DNA from: Larkinella bovis
GTDB taxonomy: Bacteria > Bacteroidota > Bacteroidia > Cytophagales > Spirosomataceae
NCBI RefSeq assembly: GCF_042655385.1
Contig: NZ_JBHSMA010000005.1
Coordinates: 358,938 to 422,937, forward strand
Direction: 5' to 3'
Length of the DNA: 64,000 bases
The stretch's first letter is position 1. Every line of letters begins with the position of its first letter. The position numbers were made by a program, and so were the translations under genes. Below the pieces are notes generated by a model. It saw nothing but the letters and a program-made list of their open reading frames with translations. It did no database searches and was not told the origin of the DNA. Of this stretch, positions 35,459 through 43,348 are shown in pieces.

Positions 35459-35474
35459 TTAAAAGACTTTTTAA
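35459..35474. promoter_or_regulatory. Second TetR-type operator, upstream of tolC
   Basis: TTAAAAGACTTTTTAA matches the core of the tetR palindrome (TTAAAAAAGTTTTTAA) at 14 of 16 positions. It lies in the 69-base gap before the tolC-like gene. Confidence 0.55.
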
Positions 35475-35510
35475 AAATAAAATTTAGAAGGAGATTTTAA
35501 AGCCGCTTTT

Positions 35511-36776
35511 ATGAAACCGTTATCCGCACTGTTCCTTGGGTTGTCACTGGTCGTATCGGCCCGGGCGCAATCCGTCATAACGTTGGAACAATGTTATGAC
35601 GCCGTTCTCGCCCACGATCCGCTGGCCCGGCAACGCGAAATTGTGCAGCGAACCGGCGACCTGACCGTGGCCAGTCTGGACAGAAACCGCCGACTGCCGC
35701 AGCTGGGTGTTACTGGCCAGGCCACCTGGCAATCGGAGGTGACCAAACTGCCCATCGAACTGCCGAACGTGCCGATTCCGCAACTGAGCAAAGACCAGTA
35801 CAAACTAACGGCGGAAGTAAGCTATACGCTCTACGACGGCCAGCAGACGGCCCTTCAGAAGCAGGTGCAGCGGGCCAGCACGGCAGTCGGGCTGCAACAG
35901 GTGGCCGTCGAGCAAAACCGACTGAAAGATCAGGTTAACGCCTATTTTCTGAACATTCTGCTGACCGACGAAAACACCCGCCTGACCCGCGTCCGGCTGG
36001 AAGAACTGCAAAACCGCATCGTCAAAGCTGAAGCCGGGGTGCGCTTCGGAACCGTGGCCCCTGTGGGCGTGGATGTGTTGAAAGCCGAGGCCCTGAACGC
36101 CGAACAGCAACTGGCTCAGTTGGCCGCTACCCGCCGGGGCCTGCGCGACCAGCTTTCGATTCTGACGGGCCTTGCCCTGGCCGATAGCACACGCCTGGTG
36201 GTTGAAGAAGGGCAGGCCGCCAGGGGCAATCTGCCGCTCAACCGGCCGGAGTCGAAGCTGTTTGCGACCCAACGAACGCTGCTCGACGAACAACTCCGGC
36301 TCACCGGCAACCGGCTCCAGCCCCGGCTGAGCGTTTTTGCCCAGGGTGGAGCGGGCCGACCGGCGCTTAACTTCCTGAACAACGATTTTCGGGGCTTTTT
36401 TATCGGTGGGATTCGCCTGAGCTGGAACCTGTCGGCGGCTTATACCCTCCGCAACGACCGGGCGGTTTTGGCCCTGAACCGGGAACAGATTGGCGTTCAG
36501 CAGACCGTATTCGACCGGAATCTGGCGTTGCAACTCCGGCAACAGCAAACCGAGATCGACCGCATCACGGCCTTGCTGGAAAAAGACCGGGAAATCAGCG
36601 CCTTGCGCACGAAAATCCGGCAAACTGCCAGTGTTCAGTTGGATAACGGGGCGATGGCGGCCCGCGATTATACCACCGAACTCAATGCCGAGGCCCAGGC
36701 GCTATTGAACGAGAAAACCCACGAGTTACAACTGCTGCTGGCGAAGATCCAATACCGTACGCTCACCGGCAATTAA
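35511..36776 (+). CDS. TolC-family outer-membrane efflux protein
   Basis: The 421-residue protein has a signal peptide (residues 1-19, ending SARAQ) and long helical repeats with ITLEQCYDAVLAHDPLARQREI, as in outer-membrane efflux proteins. It should form the trimeric channel and periplasmic tunnel of a tripartite pump. It lies 21 bases before the adaptor gene. A purine-rich AGAAGGAG lies about 25 bases before the start, too far to be a clear ribosome site. Confidence 0.93.
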   Translation: MKPLSALFLGLSLVVSARAQSVITLEQCYDAVLAHDPLARQREIVQRTGDLTVASLDRNRRLPQLGVTGQATWQSEVTKLPIELPNVPIPQLSKDQYKLTAEVSYTLYDGQQTALQKQVQRASTAVGLQQVAVEQNRLKDQVNAYFLNILLTDENTRLTRVRLEELQNRIVKAEAGVRFGTVAPVGVDVLKAEALNAEQQLAQLAATRRGLRDQLSILTGLALADSTRLVVEEGQAARGNLPLNRPESKLFATQRTLLDEQLRLTGNRLQPRLSVFAQGGAGRPALNFLNNDFRGFFIGGIRLSWNLSAAYTLRNDRAVLALNREQIGVQQTVFDRNLALQLRQQQTEIDRITALLEKDREISALRTKIRQTASVQLDNGAMAARDYTTELNAEAQALLNEKTHELQLLLAKIQYRTLTGN

Positions 36777-36797
36777 TCCCTTTATACGTTCCAAACC

Positions 36798-37727
36798 ATG
36801 AAATCCATACTGATTATCCCAGTGTTACTGGTTAGCCTGATGGCCTGCGAAACCGAACCGCAGTCGGATGCCTACGGCAATTTTGAAGCCGTCGAAACCA
36901 TCGTGTCGGCGGAAGCTACCGGGGCCTTGCAAAAACTAACCGTCGAGGAAGGCCAGACGCTGAAAGCGGGCGAAACGGTCGGGCAGATTGATCCGCTCCA
37001 GCTGGAACTTCGGAAAGCCCAGCTGCTGGCGAGCCAGCGGGCGGTTTCCAGCCGTTCGCCCAATATTCAGGCCCAGCTTTCGCCCTATGAGCAGCAGCTA
37101 GCCGTCCAGGAACAGCAGCTCAGGACACTGCAACGCGAGAAAACCCGTACGCAAAACCTGATTGCCGCCGGGGCCGCCCCGACGAAACAACTGGATGACA
37201 TCAACGCCCAGATCGACGTCATCGAACGGCAGATGGCCCTCATTCGGCAGCAACGGACCGCCCAGCAATCGGCCCTGACCACGCAGCGGAGCGGCACCCT
37301 GTCGGAAGAAGCCCCCCTGGCGGAGCAGATCCGGCAGATCGACGACCAGATCCGGAAAGCGACGATTGTGAACCCGGCGGCTGGAACCGTCACCGTGAAG
37401 TTTGCCGAACCCGGCGAAGTGGTTAGTTACGGAAAACCGCTGTACAAAGTGGCCGACCTCGACCAGATTACGCTTCGGGCCTACATCAGCGGGGATCAGC
37501 TCGTGCGGGTCAAAACCGGGCAGTGGGTGAAGGTGCTGGTGGACGCGCCCAACGATCAGTTCAAAGAATACGCCGGAACGGTGACGTGGGTGTCGAGCAA
37601 AGCGGAGTTTACCCCCAAGGTCATCCAGACGAAAGACGAACGCGTTAATCTGGTTTATGCCCTGAAAATCAGGGTTAAAAATGACGGTGGCCTGAAGATC
37701 GGCATGCCGGGGGAGGTACGGTTATGA
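36798..37727 (+). CDS. HlyD/YbhG-type periplasmic adaptor, lipoprotein
   Basis: The 309-residue protein has a lipoprotein signal (VLLVSLMAC, Cys17). A split biotinyl/lipoyl domain (SAEATGALQKLTVEEGQTLKAGETVGQI) is followed by a long coiled-coil hairpin (about 75-180, Gln-rich) and a beta-barrel part with GTVTVKFAEPGEVVSYGKPLYKVADL. It would bridge the inner-membrane ABC pump and TolC. In E. coli the counterpart is YbhG. Confidence 0.92.
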   Translation: MKSILIIPVLLVSLMACETEPQSDAYGNFEAVETIVSAEATGALQKLTVEEGQTLKAGETVGQIDPLQLELRKAQLLASQRAVSSRSPNIQAQLSPYEQQLAVQEQQLRTLQREKTRTQNLIAAGAAPTKQLDDINAQIDVIERQMALIRQQRTAQQSALTTQRSGTLSEEAPLAEQIRQIDDQIRKATIVNPAAGTVTVKFAEPGEVVSYGKPLYKVADLDQITLRAYISGDQLVRVKTGQWVKVLVDAPNDQFKEYAGTVTWVSSKAEFTPKVIQTKDERVNLVYALKIRVKNDGGLKIGMPGEVRL

Positions 37728-37825
37728 GGTTTCCGGTATACAGTTTCCGGTGACTGTCGCATTCTTGCTGACGGGTTAGACTTCGTGCGGCAGACACGGT
37801 AAACCTTATACTGAAAACCGTAAAC
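37728..37825. repeat. Intergenic word-repeat palindrome inside the efflux operon
   Basis: The left arm repeats GGTTTCCGGTATACAG and GTTTCCGG; the right arm has the imperfect complement (CGGTAAACCTTATACTG, AAAACCGTAAAC). It fills the 107-base gap between adaptor and first ATPase. The words GTTTACGG and TTTTCAGTAT recur after dnaA at 16523-16550. Confidence 0.5.
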
Positions 37826-37834
37826 ATTTAAATC

Positions 37835-38758
37835 ATGGACGCGATCATCATTGAAAATATCTCGAAAGCGTACGGCAACCTTCCGGCGGTTTCGGAGGTG
37901 TCGCTCTCGGTCCGGCCGGGCGAATTGTTCGGCCTGATCGGGCCGGACGGTGCCGGGAAAACCACGTTGTTCAAAATCCTGGTCACGCTGTTGCGGCCCG
38001 ACCGGGGCCGGGCCACGGTGGCCGGACGCGATGTGGTCCGGGATTACAAGGCGTTACGGCAGTTGGTGGGCTACATGCCGGGGCGGTTTTCGCTGTATCC
38101 CGACCTGAGCGTACAGGAAAATCTGGCTTTTTTTGCCACGGTTTTCGGAACCACCATCCGGGAGAATTACCACCTGATTCGGGAGATTTATGCGCAGCTG
38201 GAACCGTTCAAAAACCGCCGGGCGGGGCAGTTGTCGGGTGGGATGAAACAGAAACTGGCCCTGTGTTGCGCCCTGATTCACAAGCCCGAAGTGCTGTTTC
38301 TGGACGAACCGACCACCGGCGTCGATGCGGTTTCGCGGAAAGAATTCTGGGATATGCTCCGCCAGCTGAACGGGCGCGGACTGACGACCCTGGTGTCCAC
38401 GCCGTATATGGATGAAGCCAGCCGTTGCGACCGCGTGGCGTTTTTGCAGGCCGGTAAAATCCTGGCGGTTGATCAGCCGGTGGCGATTACAAGCCGCTTT
38501 AAAAAGCGGCTCTACGCGGTTCGGGCTGCGGACACCTACCAACTGATTCAGGATTTACGGCTGGCTCCTTTTACGGAATCCTGCTATGCCTTCGGCGAGT
38601 TTCTGCACCTGACCGTTCGGACGGCGGAGGTGACGGAAACGCAGATCGGGCGGTTTTTGCGGGAAAAGAATCACCGGACTATTGAAATTCACCCCATCCA
38701 ACCCGGTATCGAAGATACCTTCATGGCCTTGATGGCCCAACCCGAGCCAGCGGCTTGA
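37835..38758 (+). CDS. ABC transporter ATP-binding protein (YbhF N-half-like)
   Basis: The 307-residue nucleotide-binding protein has Walker A GPDGAGKT (residues 36-43), ABC signature LSGGMKQKLAL, Walker B VLFLDEPTTGVD and a switch region. The GPDGAGKTT form and order of genes match the N-terminal half of the YbhF/RbbA-type double ATPase. It ends within nine bases of the next ATPase gene; the two should work as a heterodimer. Confidence 0.93.
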   Translation: MDAIIIENISKAYGNLPAVSEVSLSVRPGELFGLIGPDGAGKTTLFKILVTLLRPDRGRATVAGRDVVRDYKALRQLVGYMPGRFSLYPDLSVQENLAFFATVFGTTIRENYHLIREIYAQLEPFKNRRAGQLSGGMKQKLALCCALIHKPEVLFLDEPTTGVDAVSRKEFWDMLRQLNGRGLTTLVSTPYMDEASRCDRVAFLQAGKILAVDQPVAITSRFKKRLYAVRAADTYQLIQDLRLAPFTESCYAFGEFLHLTVRTAEVTETQIGRFLREKNHRTIEIHPIQPGIEDTFMALMAQPEPAA

Positions 38759-38763
38759 CGACC

Positions 38764-39498
38764 ATGGAAAAGGCAGTCAGTACGAATCAGTTGACGAAGA
38801 AGTTTGGCGATTTTATTGCGACCAACGCCATTACGTTTGACGTGGCGCAGGGCGAAATCTTTGGCTTTCTGGGGGCCAACGGCGCCGGAAAAACCACGGC
38901 CATGCGGATGTTGTGCGGGCTGCTGAAACCAACCTCGGGGCAGGCCCACGTCGCCGGTTTCGATGTTTACCGGCAGTCCGAAAAAATCAAGCAGAACATC
39001 GGCTATATGAGCCAGCGGTTTTCGCTATACGAAGACTTGACGGTGCGCGAGAACATCCGGTTTTACGGCGGGATTTATGGCCTGCGCCGGGCCGAGATTC
39101 CGGCCCGGACCGACCAGATTCTGGCAAAGCTGGGCATTGAATCCGTCGCCAATTCGCTGGTAGCCTCTTTACCGCTGGGCTGGAAGCAGAAGCTGGCGTT
39201 TTCGGTAGCGCTGCTGCACGAACCGAAAATTGTGTTTCTGGACGAACCAACGGGCGGGGTAGACCCGATTACGCGTCGGCAGTTCTGGGATATGATTTAC
39301 GAAGCCGCCCACGGCGGAACCACGGTTTTTGTTACCACGCACTACATGGACGAAGCCGAATACTGCCATCGCGTGTCGATCATGGTCGACGGAAAAATGA
39401 AGGCGCTGGATACGCCGTCGGGTCTGAAAACCGCCTATAACGTCGATTCGATGGATGCGGTTTTTCAGATTCTGGCCCGGGGCACATCGACGAAATGA
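38764..39498 (+). CDS. ABC transporter ATP-binding protein (YbhF C-half-like)
   Basis: The 244-residue protein has Walker A GANGAGKT and Walker B IVFLDEPTGGVD. The signature motif reads LPLGWKQKLAF instead of LSGGQ, as in the C-terminal half of YbhF, so this is a normal family variant. I chose ATG 38764; a TTG at 38755 would overlap the previous stop. With the preceding gene it equals one split YbhF. Confidence 0.92.
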   Translation: MEKAVSTNQLTKKFGDFIATNAITFDVAQGEIFGFLGANGAGKTTAMRMLCGLLKPTSGQAHVAGFDVYRQSEKIKQNIGYMSQRFSLYEDLTVRENIRFYGGIYGLRRAEIPARTDQILAKLGIESVANSLVASLPLGWKQKLAFSVALLHEPKIVFLDEPTGGVDPITRRQFWDMIYEAAHGGTTVFVTTHYMDEAEYCHRVSIMVDGKMKALDTPSGLKTAYNVDSMDAVFQILARGTSTK

Positions 39499-39504
39499 GA
39501 TTGC

Positions 39505-39572
39505 GGTATCTGGTTTACGGTGGGCTGACGCAGGAACAGGAGAAGTGGTAAGCCTACCGTAAACCAGATACC
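39505..39572. repeat. 22-bp hairpin between ATPase and permease genes
   Basis: Outer arms GGTATCTGGTTTACGGT / ACCGTAAACCAGATACC pair perfectly over 17 bases. Five more inner pairs include one G.U, and the loop is 24 bases. A further degenerate copy of the words (GGGTTCGGTATTC on the minus strand) follows to 39598. It sits inside the operon. Confidence 0.7.
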
Positions 39573-39610
39573 ATAAACAGAATACCGAACCCTGTAAACG
39601 CAAGAACACG

Positions 39611-40717
39611 ATGAACCGCTTCATGGCTTTTGTTAAAAAGGAATTTTTCCACATCCTGCGCGATCGACGGACGCTGCTGATCCTGTTTGGCCTGCCGCTG
39701 GTGCAGGTGCTGCTGTTCGGGTTTGCGCTGACGAATGAGATCAAAAATGCGCGGATTGCCATTCTCGACAATGATAAAAGCCCGCATTCGCAGCAGATTA
39801 CCAGCAAGTTGCTGTCATCCGGTTATTTTCAGCTGCGGGAAAATCTGCGCTCGAACGCCGACCTTGAACGGGCGTTCCGGCGGGGTGACATCAAACTGGC
39901 GGTGGTGTTTCCGACCGGTTTTACGTCGGATTTTGAACATGGTCGCAGCGCACAAATCCAGTTGCTGGCCGACGCCACCGAACAGAATACGGCCATCAGC
40001 CTGACCAACTATGCCTCGGCCATCATTCGCGATTACACAACCGGCCTCAGCCCTAACGTCCAGCCGCCGATGACCATCGATGTCCGCAGCCGCATGGTGT
40101 TCAATCCCGAACTGAAAGGAGCCTTCGTGTTCGTGCCGGGCGTGATGGCGATGGTATTGCTGCTGGTGTCGGCCCTGATGACGTCCGTAACCATTGCCCG
40201 CGAACGCGAAACCGGGACGCTGGAAGTGCTGATGGTTTCGCCGTTGACGCAGGGCCAGATTCTGCTCGGCAAAGTGGTACCGTACCTGCTGTTATCGTTT
40301 ATCAACGGCTGTATCATCATCGCCCTCGGCGTTTTCGCGCTGAAAGTGCCGCTGAACGGAAGCCTGGTGTTGCTGCTGGCCGAAACGCTGCTGTTTATTT
40401 TTCTGGCCCTGTCGATCGGGATTTTTATTTCGTCGCTCGTTGAAACCCAGCTGGTGGCCATGTTTGCGTCGCTGATGGCGATGCTGCTGCCGACGATTTT
40501 TCTGTCCGGTTTCATCTTCCCGATCGAGAGCATGCCCAAACCGCTTCAGCTCGTTTCCAGCATCATTCCGGCGAAATACTTTATTACCATCGTCAAAGGA
40601 ATTATGATCAAGGGGGCGGGGTTGCGGTACCTCTGGCAGCCGACGCTGGTGCTGGTCGGCATGTCGTTGTTTTTCATGGGATTAAGTATTCGGAATTTAA
40701 AACCCCGACTGTCATGA
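39611..40717 (+). CDS. ABC-2 type permease 1 (YbhS-like)
   Basis: The 368-residue protein has one N-terminal membrane helix and a large periplasmic loop (about 45-175). Five to six C-terminal helices include MAMVLLLVSALMTSVTIARERETGTLEVLMVSPLT, a segment typical of ABC-2 permeases, within residues 179-213. RRTLLILFGLPLVQVLLFGFAL is the first helix. It overlaps the next permease by four bases (ATGA). Confidence 0.93.
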   Translation: MNRFMAFVKKEFFHILRDRRTLLILFGLPLVQVLLFGFALTNEIKNARIAILDNDKSPHSQQITSKLLSSGYFQLRENLRSNADLERAFRRGDIKLAVVFPTGFTSDFEHGRSAQIQLLADATEQNTAISLTNYASAIIRDYTTGLSPNVQPPMTIDVRSRMVFNPELKGAFVFVPGVMAMVLLLVSALMTSVTIARERETGTLEVLMVSPLTQGQILLGKVVPYLLLSFINGCIIIALGVFALKVPLNGSLVLLLAETLLFIFLALSIGIFISSLVETQLVAMFASLMAMLLPTIFLSGFIFPIESMPKPLQLVSSIIPAKYFITIVKGIMIKGAGLRYLWQPTLVLVGMSLFFMGLSIRNLKPRLS

Positions 40718-41829
40718 ACCGGATTCGGTATATGGTCGAAAAAGAAATCCGGCAGCTGCGCCGAAATCCGGTTTTGCTGCGGATCATGCTCGCGGCCCCG
40801 ATCCTGCAGTTGATTCTGCTGTCGTACGCGGCCAATTACGAGGTCAAAAACCTGAACATCGCCGTCGTCGATGGCGATCACACGACGTATTCGCAGCGGC
40901 TGGTGAGCAAATTCCGGCCCCTGACCAATTTCCACCTGACCGGTTATCTGCCGAACGACAAACAGGCCCGGCAAACGCTGCTGGCGGGCGATGCGGACCT
41001 GGTACTGGTGATTCCGCCCCATTTTGAACGGGATCTGGAGAAGGAGGGAAGCGCGGCCGTGCAGTTGCTGCTCAACGCCATCGACGGTTCCAAAGCCGGG
41101 ATTGCCAACGGCTACGCAACGGCCATCATCCGGGATTTCAACAGCGACGTGCTGGCCGAAACGAAGGTTGTGGCGCCGGGGGTAGTGCCACAAATGACCG
41201 TTGAAAATCAATACTGGTACAATCCGAAACTGGAATACAAAACGTTCATGGTGCCGGGGGTGCTGTTTGAACTGCTGCTGCTGGTGGGCGGTCTGGTGTC
41301 GGCGCTGAACATCGTGCGTGAAAAAGAAATCGGAACCATGGAACAGTTGAACGTGACCCCCATCCGCAAACACGAGTTCATTCTGGGCAAGTCGATTCCG
41401 TTTGTGCTGATTGGCCTGGTGCTGTTCACCATCGGCCTGGTGCTGGGGCGGTTTTTATTCCAGATCCGGATCGAAGGCAGCGTGGCGCTGATGTACGTAT
41501 TTGCGGTTCTGTTTCTGGTGTTGTGCGTTGGGTTGGGGCTGCTGATTTCGACCCTGGCCGAAAACCAGCAACAGGCGTTGTTCGTCTCATTTTTCCTGCT
41601 CGTTTTATTCATTCTCCTGAGCGGTTTGTTTGCCTCCACCGAAAACATGCCGCCGTGGGCACAGTGGCTCAATATCATTAACCCGCTGAAATACATCATC
41701 GAAGTGGGCCGGAACGTCATGCTGAAAGGCAGCACGTTTGCGGATGTGAGCCGGCAGTTTACCGCGCTGGCGGTTATGGCAGTCGGCCTGTTGTTGCTGG
41801 CGTCGTGGCGCTATCGGAAGACCGTTTGA
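40714..41829 (+). CDS. ABC-2 type permease 2 (YbhR-like)
   Basis: The 371-residue paralogue of the preceding permease has the same topology: the first helix near MLAAPILQLILLSYAANYEV, a periplasmic domain, then the ABC-2 core with NIVREKEIGTMEQLNVTPI. It overlaps permease 1 by four bases and is the last gene of the efflux locus. Likely substrates are hydrophobic or cationic drugs by analogy with YbhFSR; the actual substrate is unknown. Confidence 0.93.
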   Translation: MNRIRYMVEKEIRQLRRNPVLLRIMLAAPILQLILLSYAANYEVKNLNIAVVDGDHTTYSQRLVSKFRPLTNFHLTGYLPNDKQARQTLLAGDADLVLVIPPHFERDLEKEGSAAVQLLLNAIDGSKAGIANGYATAIIRDFNSDVLAETKVVAPGVVPQMTVENQYWYNPKLEYKTFMVPGVLFELLLLVGGLVSALNIVREKEIGTMEQLNVTPIRKHEFILGKSIPFVLIGLVLFTIGLVLGRFLFQIRIEGSVALMYVFAVLFLVLCVGLGLLISTLAENQQQALFVSFFLLVLFILLSGLFASTENMPPWAQWLNIINPLKYIIEVGRNVMLKGSTFADVSRQFTALAVMAVGLLLLASWRYRKTV

Positions 41830-41847
41830 AGGTTTGGAGTTGTCTCT

Positions 41848-41921
41848 CAGAGCTGATCAGGGTTCATCAGAGATTATCAGAGAAATCCCAGATAACCTCT
41901 GATGAACCCTGATCAACTCTG
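41848..41921. repeat. Word-repeat palindrome, family B, copy 1
   Basis: Arms of 33 bases (41848-41880 and 41889-41921) pair with few mismatches: GATCAGGGTTCATCAGAG against CTCTGATGAACCCTGATC. Each arm contains repeats of the word ATCAGRG. The right flank GTGTAATAACTTCTC is shared with copy 2 at 45841-45910. Confidence 0.75.
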
Positions 41922-41996
41922 TGTAATAACTTCTCAAGAAAGGTAGATAACCGATACTGCCTGCTTTGTATAGCTGAATTCTACTTTTCGTAACTT

Positions 41997-43322
41997 ATGA
42001 ATAAAGCCATTGGAAGATACCGCTGGACGATTTGTGCTCTGGTGTTTTTTGCTACGACGATCAATTACCTCGACCGGGTGGTCATCAGTTTGCTGAAAGG
42101 CGATCTGGAAAAAGATTTTAACTGGACCGAAACCGATTACGCCAATCTGGTGGTGGTTTTTCAACTGGCTTATGCGCTGGGTATGCTGGGCGTCGGGCAG
42201 TTGGTCGATAAACTCGGAACGAAGATTGGCTACACCATTTCGCTGACGGCCTGGAGTATTGTGGGGGTGCTGACGGCTTTCGCCAAAACCACCTTAGGCT
42301 TTGGCATTGCCCGGGCGGCTCTTGGGCTGAGCGAAGCTGGTAATTTTCCGTCTGCCATCAAAACCATCGCCGAATGGTTCCCGAAAAAAGAACGGGCGCT
42401 GGCGACCGGTATTTTTAACTCCGGCACCAATGTCGGTGCGATTCTGGCACCGCTGACGGTTCCATTCATCGCCGAATTCTGGGGCTGGCAGTGGGCGTTC
42501 ATCCTGACGGGTGCCACCGGGTTTATCTGGCTGGTTCTGTGGCTGACGATGTATGATACGCCCGCCAACCACAAAAAAGTGAGCCCGGAAGAACTCGCCT
42601 ACATCAACAGCGACCAGGATGAGCAAACTGAAGACCAGACGTCCACCGAAAAAGTTTCTTGGTTTAAACTGCTGACCTTCCGCCAGACCTGGGCCTTCGT
42701 GCTGGGCAAAATGCTGACCGATCCCATCTGGTGGTTCTACCTGTTCTGGTTGCCAGCTTTCCTGAAAGCCGAATACGGCCTGACGGGCATGGATGCGGCT
42801 TTTCCGGTGGCCATCGTCTACACGATTGCGAGTGCGGGCAGTATCTTCGGGGGCTGGTTGCCGCTGAATTTCATCAAAAAAGGGATGCCGGTTTTTCGGG
42901 CCCGGAAAACGGCCATGCTCATTTACGCCATTTGCGCCGTTCCCGTAATTTTTGCTCAGTACCTTGGCAGCATGGGACTGTGGCTGGCGGTGTTGAGCAT
43001 TGGGCTGGCGACGTCGGCCCACCAGGCCTGGAGCGCCAACATCTTCACGACGGTTTCGGATATGTTCCCCAAAAAGGCCGTGGGTTCCGTCACGGGCATC
43101 GGGGGGATGGCGGGCGGTTTGGGCGGTATGGCCATTTCGTCGCTGGCGGGAAAACTGTTCGACCATTACAAGGCGCTGGGCCATATCGAAACCGGGTATT
43201 ACATCATGTTCCTGATCTGCGGTTTTGGGTATCTGCTGGCGTGGCTGGTAATGCACTTGCTGGTTCCCAAGTACAAATTGATTGAGCTTTCCGGTCATAA
43301 GGCACCGGCAAAAGTAGCCTGA
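41997..43322 (+). CDS. MFS transporter, hexuronate (ExuT)-like
   Basis: The 441-residue protein has about twelve membrane segments and the pattern of the anion:cation symporter group of MFS carriers. It carries FFATTINYLDRVVISLL at the first helix, GLSEAGNFPSAIKTIAEWFPKKERALATGIFNSGTNVGA (within residues 115-153), and TDPIWWFYLFWLPAFL. ExuT-like members import glucuronate and galacturonate; that substrate fits the neighbouring glycoside hydrolases but is not proven. TACTTTTC at 41982-41989 is a candidate -7 box. Confidence 0.88.
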   Translation: MNKAIGRYRWTICALVFFATTINYLDRVVISLLKGDLEKDFNWTETDYANLVVVFQLAYALGMLGVGQLVDKLGTKIGYTISLTAWSIVGVLTAFAKTTLGFGIARAALGLSEAGNFPSAIKTIAEWFPKKERALATGIFNSGTNVGAILAPLTVPFIAEFWGWQWAFILTGATGFIWLVLWLTMYDTPANHKKVSPEELAYINSDQDEQTEDQTSTEKVSWFKLLTFRQTWAFVLGKMLTDPIWWFYLFWLPAFLKAEYGLTGMDAAFPVAIVYTIASAGSIFGGWLPLNFIKKGMPVFRARKTAMLIYAICAVPVIFAQYLGSMGLWLAVLSIGLATSAHQAWSANIFTTVSDMFPKKAVGSVTGIGGMAGGLGGMAISSLAGKLFDHYKALGHIETGYYIMFLICGFGYLLAWLVMHLLVPKYKLIELSGHKAPAKVA

Positions 43323-43348
43323 CCGTTTGAACGCTGACAAACCGTTCT

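Noticed and set aside
42294..43340. A 348-codon minus-strand open frame
   Set aside because: It is antisense to the MFS transporter and rich in Arg, Gln, His and Pro; the transporter frame has clear membrane helices and motifs.
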